Of a stretch of 64,000 bases of DNA, positions 57,039-64,000 are shown in pieces (the stretch's first letter is position 1; each line of letters begins with the position of its first letter). Source of the stretch: Paenibacillus sp. JJ-100 (GTDB lineage: Bacteria; Bacillota; Bacilli; Paenibacillales; Paenibacillaceae); contig NZ_CAOJCM010000002.1 of assembly GCF_948329825.1 (NCBI RefSeq), forward strand, positions 1,358,553 through 1,422,552. The letters are read 5' to 3'. The translations under genes were made by a program, and so were the position numbers. The notes beneath the pieces were generated by a model, which worked only from the letters and a program-made list of their open reading frames with translations, was not told the origin of the DNA and did no database searches.

Positions 57039-58067
57039 TTAATAGATCAGCATTGCATCACCAAAGCTGAAGAAACGGTATCTCTCCCGAATCGCTTCGG
57101 TATAGGCATGCATAATATGATCTCTTCCCGCAAGTGCACTAACCAGCATCACGAGGGTAGATTTCGGTAGGTGGAAATTCGTTAACATCCCATCTATAAC
57201 TTTGAAAGAGTATCCCGGATAAATGAAAATACTTGTCCAGCCGCTGCTCTCTCGCAGCACACCATCTTCAAACTTGCTTCCCACCGTCTCCAGCGTTCGA
57301 CAACTGGTTGTACCCACCGCAAAAACTTTATTACCACGTTCTTTGGTCTGATTGATCAGATCCGCGGTTTCCTGTGATAGTGAATAGTACTCTTCATGCA
57401 TGACATGATCTTCGACCACATCGACAGACATCGGTCGGAAGGTTCCCAGCCCAACATGTAGTGTGATAAATCCAATATTCACACCTTTGGCACGAATCTG
57501 ATCCAGCAACTCATCGGTAAAATGTAAGCCTGCTGTCGGTGCTGCCGCAGAGCCTTCATGTTTCGCGTAAACCGTTTGATAACGTTCACGATCGTCCAGT
57601 GTCTCTTTAATATAAGGAGGCAACGGCATTTCACCCAGTCGGTCCAAAATTTCTTGGAATATACCGTTATACTCGAACGTTAACGTTCTTGCCCCCATCT
57701 CGCCTACTTCATTAATGACAGCCTTTAATTCATCACTGAACACAATGACAGAACCAGCTCTCAATTTCTTACCAGGCTTGACTAACGCTTCCCATTGGTC
57801 ACCTTCCACATTTTTAAGAAGAAGCACCTCAGCCTTGGCGCCAGTATCCTCTTTAGTACCGAATAAGCGGGCAGGCAAGACACGTGTATCATTCAGAATC
57901 AGTGTGTCCCCTGGCTCCAGAACATCGATTATATGAGGAAAATGATGGTGCGCAATCTCACCTGTCTCTTTGTTCAGAGTGAGCAAACGAGAAGCTGTTC
58001 GATCCAGCAGTGGGGTCTGTGCAATTAATTCCTCGGGTAATTCAAAATCATATAAGTCCACATTCAT
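57039..58067 (-). CDS. queA: S-adenosylmethionine:tRNA ribosyltransferase-isomerase
   Basis: QueA adds the ribosyl part of AdoMet to preQ1 in tRNA, making epoxyqueuosine. It begins [24 protein letters not shown], and has [14 protein letters not shown] and [15 protein letters not shown]. The 342-residue length is typical. It lies 34 bases upstream of tgt, so queuosine synthesis is jointly expressed. Confidence 0.97.
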   Translation of the reverse strand: MNVDLYDFELPEELIAQTPLLDRTASRLLTLNKETGEIAHHHFPHIIDVLEPGDTLILNDTRVLPARLFGTKEDTGAKAEVLLLKNVEGDQWEALVKPGKKLRAGSVIVFSDELKAVINEVGEMGARTLTFEYNGIFQEILDRLGEMPLPPYIKETLDDRERYQTVYAKHEGSAAAPTAGLHFTDELLDQIRAKGVNIGFITLHVGLGTFRPMSVDVVEDHVMHEEYYSLSQETADLINQTKERGNKVFAVGTTSCRTLETVGSKFEDGVLRESSGWTSIFIYPGYSFKVIDGMLTNFHLPKSTLVMLVSALAGRDHIMHAYTEAIRERYRFFSFGDAMLIY

Positions 58068-58130
58068 GTTTTACTCATTCCCTTAACACATTCGTATTCT
58101 TTTCATTCACTTGAAGAGCATCATATTGTT

Positions 58131-60212
58131 TTATTCTTTGACAATCGTCGCGTTTTGATAATAGTGTTTCAATATTGCTTGGTAATCATACCCTTCATCA
58201 GCCATACCCTTTGCTCCCCATTGAGACAAGCCAAGTCCATGTCCATTTCCTTGACCCAGGAACATAAAATTTTGGCCCTGCGTTACAGCTCTTGCTTGCC
58301 GATCTCCGCTCATTACAACGAGTGCGTTGCTAGACGAAGTGCTCTGGCCAGAAGCTGATAATACAGATGCACCTTGGGATCCGGTTTTGCTTACTTTCTT
58401 CCCGTCAGCGCCTAATACAGTATAACTTCCGGTTCCAGCAATATCAAATAAAGTGCTGGGTAATCCACCTAATGCAGAACGGTATGTATCCCCGTATTTA
58501 ACCGTCAATGGCTGCCCGTTAGCTGTCACTTCAAGCGCTCGACCTGAAGGCCCCCGTTTGGTTACTTCAAGCGTTGAGATCGACGAAGGGACGGCACTAG
58601 TCGTTTTGCCTTGCAGTGTCTTGACCAGTTGGGCTGATGTAAACGGCCCTCTCACCCATGCGTAATCATTGGACTGAGCCACTTTTGCCATTACAACAAC
58701 CTCAGTTCCAGGATTGATTTTAGCAACAGGTTCAACATTGGATTGAATGAGTGGTATAGGTCTTACATTTGTATTTTGAGCAGTTACCGTTGCTTTGGAG
58801 AGACCCGCAGCCGTCTTCGTTGTTAGTTCTTTTACATTGTCTTCACGAATATATCCACTCACACCTGAACTCATCAGAACATGATACCACGTATGAAGTC
58901 CGGCCTGTGCAGACATATCACCACGGCTGTCTACATTGGTAAATATGCCCGCACCGCCATTCCACACTTCCGAAGGATGAGCGGTTTGGCCACCCGCATT
59001 GGAAGAGAACACCGCTTCTATAATTTTGCCGTTGCTTTTGATAACTTCCCCTGCAGTTGCATCCACTGCACTCGATACTTTATCGTTCTCAGAACTTATT
59101 CCGTTATATGCTTGGCTCAATGTCGTATCCACAACATTAGCGATCTTGAAACGTTCGCCCTGCTGAAGGGCATAGGACCGTGCAGCTACAGCCTGTACTT
59201 TAAGTGCTTCAGCTGGCCAGGAAGAATACACTTCTGCACCAACAACTGAGTACAAATACTGTTCCAGCGGCACAACGTTGACCAGAGCTAAGTCCCCATT
59301 TACAATGCTGACTTCCATATCCCCCCGATATGTCCGTTGAGAGCGTTCCACAACTTTGATCCCATTGCTGCTTCCATGTATCATCACTTTGGCGTCTTTG
59401 CCAGCAATCATATAATGTGGAGCCGTTTTAGGAGTATCCATACTTAACCCTGCATCTTCACGTATAATCAGGCCAGCACTGTCACCTACTGGTGAGAGAC
59501 TTATGCCAGTTACCTTCTCTTCAATAAGTTGCTTTAACGTGGATGACTCAGCCGCAGTTGCTGCTTCACCTACCCATACTGTATAACCCTGACCACTTCC
59601 ATTCAGTTGCAGTACTGGATAAGCTGTGAATCCTGCAGTCAGCAAATTTGCCTGTGCTGCTTCTGCTTCTTGAAGAGATCCGTAAGTTCCCGTCGCTAGA
59701 CGTTCACTACCTACTACAGCAGGCACTTGCCCCGCCAATTGAGCTGCAGCTGTTTTTTGAACTCTTGTTACAGCTTGTCCGGCTAGCGCTGCCGTTCCAT
59801 AGTTGCCTGTATACAGCTGATAAAGCGTTTTGCCATTAAACGAGACTGTATATAGCAATGGTTTATCAGCAGTAGCCTGGAGCAATTTAGCAGCTGCTGC
59901 TGCTGTTTTAAAATCGGCAGTCTCCAATACCTTTACGCGGAATCCATCTGCACTAAAACGGGCTTGTCCCGATGGAAGAGCTACATCCGTACCTCCAACC
60001 TCAAGACCCCACGATCCTGCTGATTCAAGTGTGATGAGTGGTGTAGTCGATTTATAAGTGCTCCCCAAATTCGCAAACATGGCTACCCGGATCAATGGTC
60101 CATTTTCATTAGCCGCATAAGCAGGTACTTGCAAGCACCCCACTGTCAACAGAGCAGCCGCTAGTACCTTCAATCGACGACTCCATTTCTTCGTACGTAT
60201 TGCTTTTCCCAC
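58131..60212 (-). CDS. SpoIID-domain protein with SPOR-like repeats and SH3-like insert
   Basis: A secreted 693-residue protein with a signal peptide (about 1-33). SpoIID enzymes cut peptidoglycan strands lacking stem peptides. The SpoIID core has NVVPLEQYLYSVVGAEVYSSWPAEALKVQA with catalytic glutamate Glu327, and the C-terminal NGHGLGLSQWGAKGMADEGYDYQAILKHYY. Two SPOR-like segments (about 115-145 and 168-215) precede it. An SH3-like insert lies near 440-520 between the two core halves. The start is a GTG seven bases after GAGGAG. The architecture suggests a septal or germination wall lytic enzyme rather than classic SpoIID. Confidence 0.87.
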   Translation of the reverse strand: MGKAIRTKKWSRRLKVLAAALLTVGCLQVPAYAANENGPLIRVAMFANLGSTYKSTTPLITLESAGSWGLEVGGTDVALPSGQARFSADGFRVKVLETADFKTAAAAAKLLQATADKPLLYTVSFNGKTLYQLYTGNYGTAALAGQAVTRVQKTAAAQLAGQVPAVVGSERLATGTYGSLQEAEAAQANLLTAGFTAYPVLQLNGSGQGYTVWVGEAATAAESSTLKQLIEEKVTGISLSPVGDSAGLIIREDAGLSMDTPKTAPHYMIAGKDAKVMIHGSSNGIKVVERSQRTYRGDMEVSIVNGDLALVNVVPLEQYLYSVVGAEVYSSWPAEALKVQAVAARSYALQQGERFKIANVVDTTLSQAYNGISSENDKVSSAVDATAGEVIKSNGKIIEAVFSSNAGGQTAHPSEVWNGGAGIFTNVDSRGDMSAQAGLHTWYHVLMSSGVSGYIREDNVKELTTKTAAGLSKATVTAQNTNVRPIPLIQSNVEPVAKINPGTEVVVMAKVAQSNDYAWVRGPFTSAQLVKTLQGKTTSAVPSSISTLEVTKRGPSGRALEVTANGQPLTVKYGDTYRSALGGLPSTLFDIAGTGSYTVLGADGKKVSKTGSQGASVLSASGQSTSSSNALVVMSGDRQARAVTQGQNFMFLGQGNGHGLGLSQWGAKGMADEGYDYQAILKHYYQNATIVKE

Positions 60213-60278
60213 GTTCAGGCTCCTCTCCCTACATGTCTTTCATGTATATCGGTCAAATTCTCTAGTCACTTCATGTTG

Positions 60279-60303
60279 AAAAGAACAGCTCTTTCAGAGC
60301 TGA
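60279..60303 (-). terminator. Intrinsic terminator after ruvB
   Basis: CAGCTCT and AGAGCTG form a seven-pair stem around GAA, followed by TTCTTTTC on the minus strand, 41 bases after the ruvB stop. Confidence 0.6.
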
Positions 60304-60344
60304 CTCTATATTTATTGAATTGTATTTATTGAATCTGTGAAGCA

Positions 60345-61355
60345 CTACTTGCCATCTCTTGGCGGTACAGGCAAACCAAGATGATGATAGGCCAGATCTG
60401 TTACGACACGTCCCCTTGGCGTCCGCTGAATCATGCCAATTTGTAACAAATAAGGTTCGTACACGTCCTCAATTGTCTGAGGTTCCTCGCCTATGGTAGC
60501 TGCAATGGTATCTAACCCAACAGGTCCTCCTCGGAAGCTCTGGATCATGGACTTGAGCATCTTGTGATCGATTTCGTCCAATCCTCTTGGATCAATCTGG
60601 AGACGTTGCAACGCCTCTTCCGCCAACGTTTGCGTGATAATGCCATCACCGCGCACCTGTGCAAAATCACGTACCCGTTTCAACAAACGATTGGCAATCC
60701 GCGGTGTCCCACGTGAACGCAGCGCAATCTCTTCAGCAGCGTCACCTACAATCTCTACACCCAGAATTTCCGTGGAACGTGAAACGATGTAAGCTAGTTC
60801 ATCAACAGTATAGAACTCCAGGCGACTGATAACCCCGAAACGGTCACGAAGCGGAGCAGACAAAAGGCCGGCACGTGTCGTAGCTCCTATTAATGTAAAC
60901 GGCGGCAAATCCAAACGGACGGAACGTGCACTAGGCCCCTTGCCGATCATAATATCCAAAGCAGAGTCCTCCATAGCCGGATACATCACTTCTTCAACGG
61001 TACGATGAAGTCGGTGTATCTCGTCAATGAATAACACATCCCCCTCTTGCAGATTTGTCAGCAGAGCGGCAAGATCTCCTGGGCGTTCGATTGCAGGACC
61101 TGAAGTGGTCCTGAGGTTAACACCGAGTTCATTTGCGATAATGTTAGCAAGTGTCGTTTTCCCAAGTCCTGGCGGGCCATACAACAGCACATGATCCAAT
61201 GCTTCATTTCTTAGCTTGGCAGCTTCAATATATATTTTAAGATTTTCCTTCACCTGATTTTGCCCGATGTATTCATTTAAATAACGGGGACGAAGGCTTA
61301 GCTCAACATTCTGGTCCTCCATCATCAGGTTAGCGGATATAATCCGTTCATCCAT
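60345..61355 (-). CDS. ruvB: Holliday junction branch migration helicase RuvB
   Basis: RuvB drives branch migration of Holliday junctions with RuvA. AAA+ motifs: Walker [10 protein letters not shown], Walker [10 protein letters not shown], sensor [13 protein letters not shown] and arginine-finger region [14 protein letters not shown]. The C-terminal winged helix contains [15 protein letters not shown]. The start is the third codon (ATG 61355), which has seven bases after GGGTGG; the first ATG is too close. It follows ruvA by 59 bases. Confidence 0.97.
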   Translation of the reverse strand: MDERIISANLMMEDQNVELSLRPRYLNEYIGQNQVKENLKIYIEAAKLRNEALDHVLLYGPPGLGKTTLANIIANELGVNLRTTSGPAIERPGDLAALLTNLQEGDVLFIDEIHRLHRTVEEVMYPAMEDSALDIMIGKGPSARSVRLDLPPFTLIGATTRAGLLSAPLRDRFGVISRLEFYTVDELAYIVSRSTEILGVEIVGDAAEEIALRSRGTPRIANRLLKRVRDFAQVRGDGIITQTLAEEALQRLQIDPRGLDEIDHKMLKSMIQSFRGGPVGLDTIAATIGEEPQTIEDVYEPYLLQIGMIQRTPRGRVVTDLAYHHLGLPVPPRDGK

Positions 61356-61414
61356 GTTCATCCCACCCTTTTTTTGCAGCCTGCAACTCTAGTATACTAT
61401 GAAAAATCATTCCG

Positions 61415-62029
61415 TTATCCTGTAAATAACATCTGCAGCGCCCGTTTCATCAGCACATCAACAGAATCCGCCGAAGTTACATCTTTCTTTAGTTTCAGCC
61501 ATACTTTATCCAGTTCACTATCCGTATATCCGAGTGCCTTCAGACCTTCACGAGCCTCATCCCATGCCGATCCACTTCCAACCTCTTCCGATGGCGGGGC
61601 GAACAGTCCTGTTTCATACGCTGCGGTACCGAATCCATCCAGTTTATCCTTCAGATCCAGTATCATGCGTTGGGCTGTTTTCTTCCCAATACCCGGTAGT
61701 TTCGTAAGGAACGTTAAGTTCTCCTGATATATGGCCGTAACTACATGTTCCGGTGTGCCTCCTGTAAGAATTCCTAGTGCAACCTTCGGACCAATACCGG
61801 ACACTTCGATTAGTTTACGGAACAAACGCTGCTCCTCTCGCGTCACAAATCCAAACAACAACATCGCATCCTCACGCACATGGTGGTGAGTGTACACTGT
61901 AATTTCGCCTTCTTGTTTGGCAAACGCATACGGGTTCGGACAGAACACACGATAACCAACGCCATGAACATCCAGCACAATATAATCACTTTCAACATGT
62001 ATGAACTGTCCTCTTAGAAAATCAATCAT
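61415..62029 (-). CDS. ruvA: Holliday junction-binding protein RuvA
   Basis: RuvA binds the four-way junction and loads RuvB. The 204-residue protein has the OB-fold start MIDFLRGQF and the two helix-hairpin-helix motifs LIEVSGIGPKVALGIL and LTKLPGIGKKTAQRMI. A C-terminal RuvB-binding helix bundle ends LMKRALQML. Its ATG overlaps the ruvC stop in ATGA, so translation is coupled. Confidence 0.97.
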   Translation of the reverse strand: MIDFLRGQFIHVESDYIVLDVHGVGYRVFCPNPYAFAKQEGEITVYTHHHVREDAMLLFGFVTREEQRLFRKLIEVSGIGPKVALGILTGGTPEHVVTAIYQENLTFLTKLPGIGKKTAQRMILDLKDKLDGFGTAAYETGLFAPPSEEVGSGSAWDEAREGLKALGYTDSELDKVWLKLKKDVTSADSVDVLMKRALQMLFTG

Positions 62030-62529
62030 TTTCGCAATACCTCATTCAATTTAGAATTTAATGTGTAAGAATGCGCATGACAAACCGCAACAGCTAGTGC
62101 ATCTGCAACGTCATCCGGTTTGGGCACAACCTGCAGGCGGAGGAACATTTTGACCATCTCCTGCACTTGCTTTTTCTCTGCCTTGCCATATCCTACAATG
62201 GCTTGTTTGATCTGCATAGGCGTATATTCAGCAATCGGCAGACCTTTCTGAGCGGCTGCAAGGATCATAACACCCCGAGCCTGGCTCACAGACATCGCTG
62301 TTGTTACATTTCGATTAAAAAAGAGCTTCTCCAGCGCTACTGCATCGGGTTTATACTTCTCGATCAGTTGCACCATGCCCTCATATACGTGAAGAAGTCT
62401 CTCCTCATCAGGAGTATGAGCTTCTGTCTGAATACATCCATATTGTACGGGTACAACCTTACTCCCGATTTTATCCACAAAACCAAACCCCACAATGGCA
62501 ATCCCCGGATCAATTCCCAAAAAACGCAA
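62026..62529 (-). CDS. ruvC: Holliday junction resolvase RuvC
   Basis: RuvC cuts Holliday junctions symmetrically. With the TTG start at 62529 (eight bases after AAGGGAG) the protein is 167 residues and its four acidic active-site residues fall at Asp7 (LGIDPG), Glu67 (AVALEKLFFNRN), Asp140 and Asp143 (KPDDVADAL), very near the E. coli numbers. A longer reading adds 14 unrelated residues. Bacillus subtilis lacks RuvC and uses RecU; a full ruvCAB operon is therefore a useful taxonomic sign. Confidence 0.95.
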   Translation of the reverse strand: MRFLGIDPGIAIVGFGFVDKIGSKVVPVQYGCIQTEAHTPDEERLLHVYEGMVQLIEKYKPDAVALEKLFFNRNVTTAMSVSQARGVMILAAAQKGLPIAEYTPMQIKQAIVGYGKAEKKQVQEMVKMFLRLQVVPKPDDVADALAVAVCHAHSYTLNSKLNEVLRK

Positions 62530-62695
62530 AACCATCTCTCCCTTATAAAAGCGAACATATGTATCGTTCATTTCATTATAACAAAAGATACGCTACACGG
62601 TGGGAAAAACTTTAGTTATGTTAATTCTCATGCGGTATTTTGTGTCCCTTTTCACAGATGTCGATTCTCTCCATGTAGCTGGCCATTTAGAACGA

Positions 62696-62729
62696 CAAAA
62701 AAGGACATCTCCTTTGATGTCCCTTCTTT
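62696..62729 (-). terminator. Intrinsic terminator after bofC
   Basis: GGGACATC and GATGTCC form the stem around AAAGGA, followed by TTTTTTG on the minus strand. The rest of the 62530-62776 gap shows no gene. Confidence 0.75.
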
Positions 62730-62776
62730 AAATCCTTTACCATAAAAATACAGACTCATAGATTCATGCTCGTAAG

Positions 62777-63469
62777 TTATCCGCCATTTCGAAGCAATCG
62801 ATGTGTTTCATCCACCGCAAAGTCACTGAACGTTGAGATCACACTATCATACTCATCTTTGTCCTGAATACGAATACCTTCCTGCAGTTGCTGTAACACC
62901 CCTTCAGGCAATGAGCTCTCCAATGTGTTTACATCCAGTTGAAAAAATGTGCGTATAACGTTTTCTTCAGCAGGTTTACCTTCATACAGATTTAGATTAC
63001 CAATAGCATCAATACTGATATATGCTTGTTGTTTGCAGATTGGCGAAAGATCGTCTACGTTTTGATTTAAATGTAACGTATCCGATGTAATAACGTTTGC
63101 CTTCCATTCTGGATGCTGTGTAAGTAATGTTTTTATTTGAGAGATATCCATTTTCCCTAGTTGTTCAGTCTCTACACCACAAATATATTTAGTTTGCAAC
63201 ACAACACGTATTAGTTGGTCTCTATCCGTTTCAAGCTGATCTACAAGTGCCTGAATGTCTTCTTCAGTTCGTGTGTCCTGTTTAACCATCCCCATAACGC
63301 TTACGGCTTCACTAAAGTTGGTTGTTAACAACCGCTCAACCGCTTCAGATATAGATAAACCACGATAAGCCAATATCGTAACTATTACAATAGCAGCAGT
63401 CATCCAACATGTCCGTTTCCATCGTCGCCATCGTTTCTTTAAATGCCTTCTGAAGTTGAACCTGTTCAC
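62777..63469 (-). CDS. bofC: Forespore intercompartmental signalling protein BofC
   Basis: BofC acts in the space between forespore and mother cell and restrains SpoIVB, which controls pro-sigma-K processing. The 230-residue protein has one N-terminal helix (MTAAIVIVTILAYRGLS region) and the BofC C-terminal domain: YISIDAIGNLNLYEGKP, FFQLDVNTLESSLPEGV and DKDEYDSVISTFSDFAVDE. The GTG at 63469 has AAGGGG at five bases and is preferred to the GTG six codons earlier. A candidate forespore promoter lies just upstream. It is near ruvC, as in Bacillus near ruvA. Confidence 0.93.
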   Translation of the reverse strand: MNRFNFRRHLKKRWRRWKRTCWMTAAIVIVTILAYRGLSISEAVERLLTTNFSEAVSVMGMVKQDTRTEEDIQALVDQLETDRDQLIRVVLQTKYICGVETEQLGKMDISQIKTLLTQHPEWKANVITSDTLHLNQNVDDLSPICKQQAYISIDAIGNLNLYEGKPAEENVIRTFFQLDVNTLESSLPEGVLQQLQEGIRIQDKDEYDSVISTFSDFAVDETHRLLRNGG

Positions 63470-63498
63470 ATAAACCCCTTCAATCACTTTTTTAAAAC

Positions 63499-63528
63499 TA
63501 TTGTGACCTAATGGTTGAACCTTTATGC
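63499..63528 (-). promoter_or_regulatory. Candidate sigma-G promoter of bofC
   Basis: GCATA (63524-63528), an 18-base spacer and CACAATA (63499-63505) on the minus strand match the sigma-G consensus GnATR-N18-CAtnnTA with one mismatch. It lies 30-60 bases before the bofC start. Expression in the forespore by sigma-G is reported for Bacillus bofC. Confidence 0.55.
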
Positions 63529-63625
63529 AAACCCAGTTTGATTGAAAAATTGATGAGTCTCATTGATGAGTAGTTACCAGCTCTTCAACGGTCTATGTGC
63601 ATGGAGATGACGATCTGAAAACCAT

Positions 63626-63656
63626 AAGAGCACTATCTATTTTAGATAGTGCTCTC
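63626..63656 (-). terminator. Intrinsic terminator at the end of the tRNA cluster
   Basis: AGAGCACTATCTA and TAGATAGTGCTCT form a perfect 13-pair stem, with a modest T tail on the minus strand. It lies eight bases after the tRNA-Pro gene. Confidence 0.75.
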
Positions 63657-63664
63657 TTTCATAA

Positions 63665-63738
63665 TCGGGATGACACGATTTGAACATGCGACCCCCTGGT
63701 CCCAAACCAGGTGCTCTACCAAGCTGAGCTACATCCCG
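63665..63738 (-). tRNA. tRNA-Pro (anticodon UGG)
   Basis: Acceptor CGGGATG pairs with CATCCCG; the anticodon loop TTTGGGA gives TGG, flanked by CCTGG/CCAGG. The T-arm has TTCAAAT. No CCA is encoded. Confidence 0.96.
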
Positions 63739-63745
63739 TTATATA

Positions 63746-63824
63746 TACCGGCGAGAGGACTCGAACCTCCACGGTTTCCCACTCGATTTTGAGTCGAGCG
63801 CGTCTGCCATTCCGCCACGCCGGC
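63746..63824 (-). tRNA. tRNA-Leu (anticodon CAA)
   Basis: Acceptor GCCGGCG pairs with CGCCGGT (final G-U). The anticodon stem is CTCGA/TCGAG with loop CTCAAAA, giving CAA. The variable arm of about 11 bases is short for a class II tRNA. Confidence 0.9.
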
Positions 63825-63842
63825 AAACTATGAAAATAATGG

Positions 63843-63916
63843 CGCGCCCTGAGAGATTCGAACTCCCGGCCTTTTGATTCGTAGTCAAACGCTCTATCCA
63901 GCTGAGCTAAGGGCGC
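63843..63916 (-). tRNA. tRNA-Arg (anticodon ACG)
   Basis: Acceptor GCGCCCT pairs with AGGGCGC. The anticodon loop CTACGAA gives ACG, in a TTTGA/TCAAA stem, so inosine is expected at position 34. Confidence 0.96.
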
Positions 63917-63925
63917 AAATATTGG

Positions 63926-63997
63926 AGCGGAAGACGGGAATCGAACCCGCGACCCTCGCCTTGGCAAGGCGATGCTCTACCGCTGAGCCACTTCCGC
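63926..63997 (-). tRNA. tRNA-Gly (anticodon GCC)
   Basis: Acceptor GCGGAAG pairs with CTTCCGC; the anticodon loop TGCCAAG gives GCC in a CGCCT/AGGCG stem. It is the first of four tRNAs read toward bofC; more may lie beyond the right edge. Confidence 0.96.
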
Positions 63998-64000
63998 AAA

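Noticed and set aside
63716..63967. 83-codon frame across the tRNA cluster
   Set aside because: It is wholly inside four tRNA genes and has no coding signal.

Overview
This window reads as a housekeeping stretch of a spore-forming, low-to-mid GC Firmicutes chromosome, most likely Paenibacillus. The spore genes (spoVB, bofC, a SpoIID-domain protein), T-box-controlled tRNA synthetase genes, strong GGAGG-type ribosome sites and frequent TTG/GTG starts point to Bacillales. The split secD/secF, a complete ruvCAB operon and a long NCS2/HelD/TetR insert fit Paenibacillus better than Bacillus. The genus is an inference; no rRNA is present to fix it.

Layout, left to right. 0-11 kb holds mixed accessory and metabolic genes: a truncated PfkB sugar kinase, a membrane acyltransferase, a KGG-repeat stress protein, ilvD, a polysaccharide deacetylase, an AI-2E family protein, a class B penicillin-binding protein and a chemoreceptor. 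11-21.5 kb, all on the minus strand, is the alaS region known from Bacillus (alaS, ireB, ruvX, DUF1292 genes, mltG, two U32 tRNA hydroxylation genes). It is read from a near-consensus promoter and an alanine-type T-box leader, and a second AI-2E gene and a PRC-barrel gene lie upstream of it. 21.6-27 kb has iscS and cymR, a divergent mnmA, a paired fluoride channel and rarA.

27.3-34.6 kb is the most accessory-looking block: helD, a TetR-DUF4097-small membrane protein operon with a clear promoter and operator, an ABC exporter and an AzgA purine permease. 34.8-39.3 kb is tcdA, aspS and hisS behind a second T-box. 39.3-41.1 kb has small stress-type genes and several repeat or palindrome sites. 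41.2-52 kb is dtd-relA, a uracil permease on the plus strand, apt, recJ, a cation-diffusion-facilitator-like protein without its canonical metal ligands, secF, secD and comN. 52.4-63.5 kb is spoVB, DUF421, yrzE-like, yajC, tgt, queA, the SpoIID-domain protein, ruvB, ruvA, ruvC and bofC. The window ends in a minus-strand tRNA cluster (Gly, Arg, Leu, Pro).

Most minus-strand genes form short operons whose ends are marked by intrinsic terminators. I see no insertion sequence, prophage, CRISPR array or rRNA. No clearly new multi-gene defence or mobile system is visible. The best leads are the degenerate CDF protein, the autoregulated TetR-DUF4097 operon, an orphan terminator plus palindrome near 39.3 kb, an FNR/CRP-type palindrome near 0.46 kb and a candidate forespore promoter before bofC.
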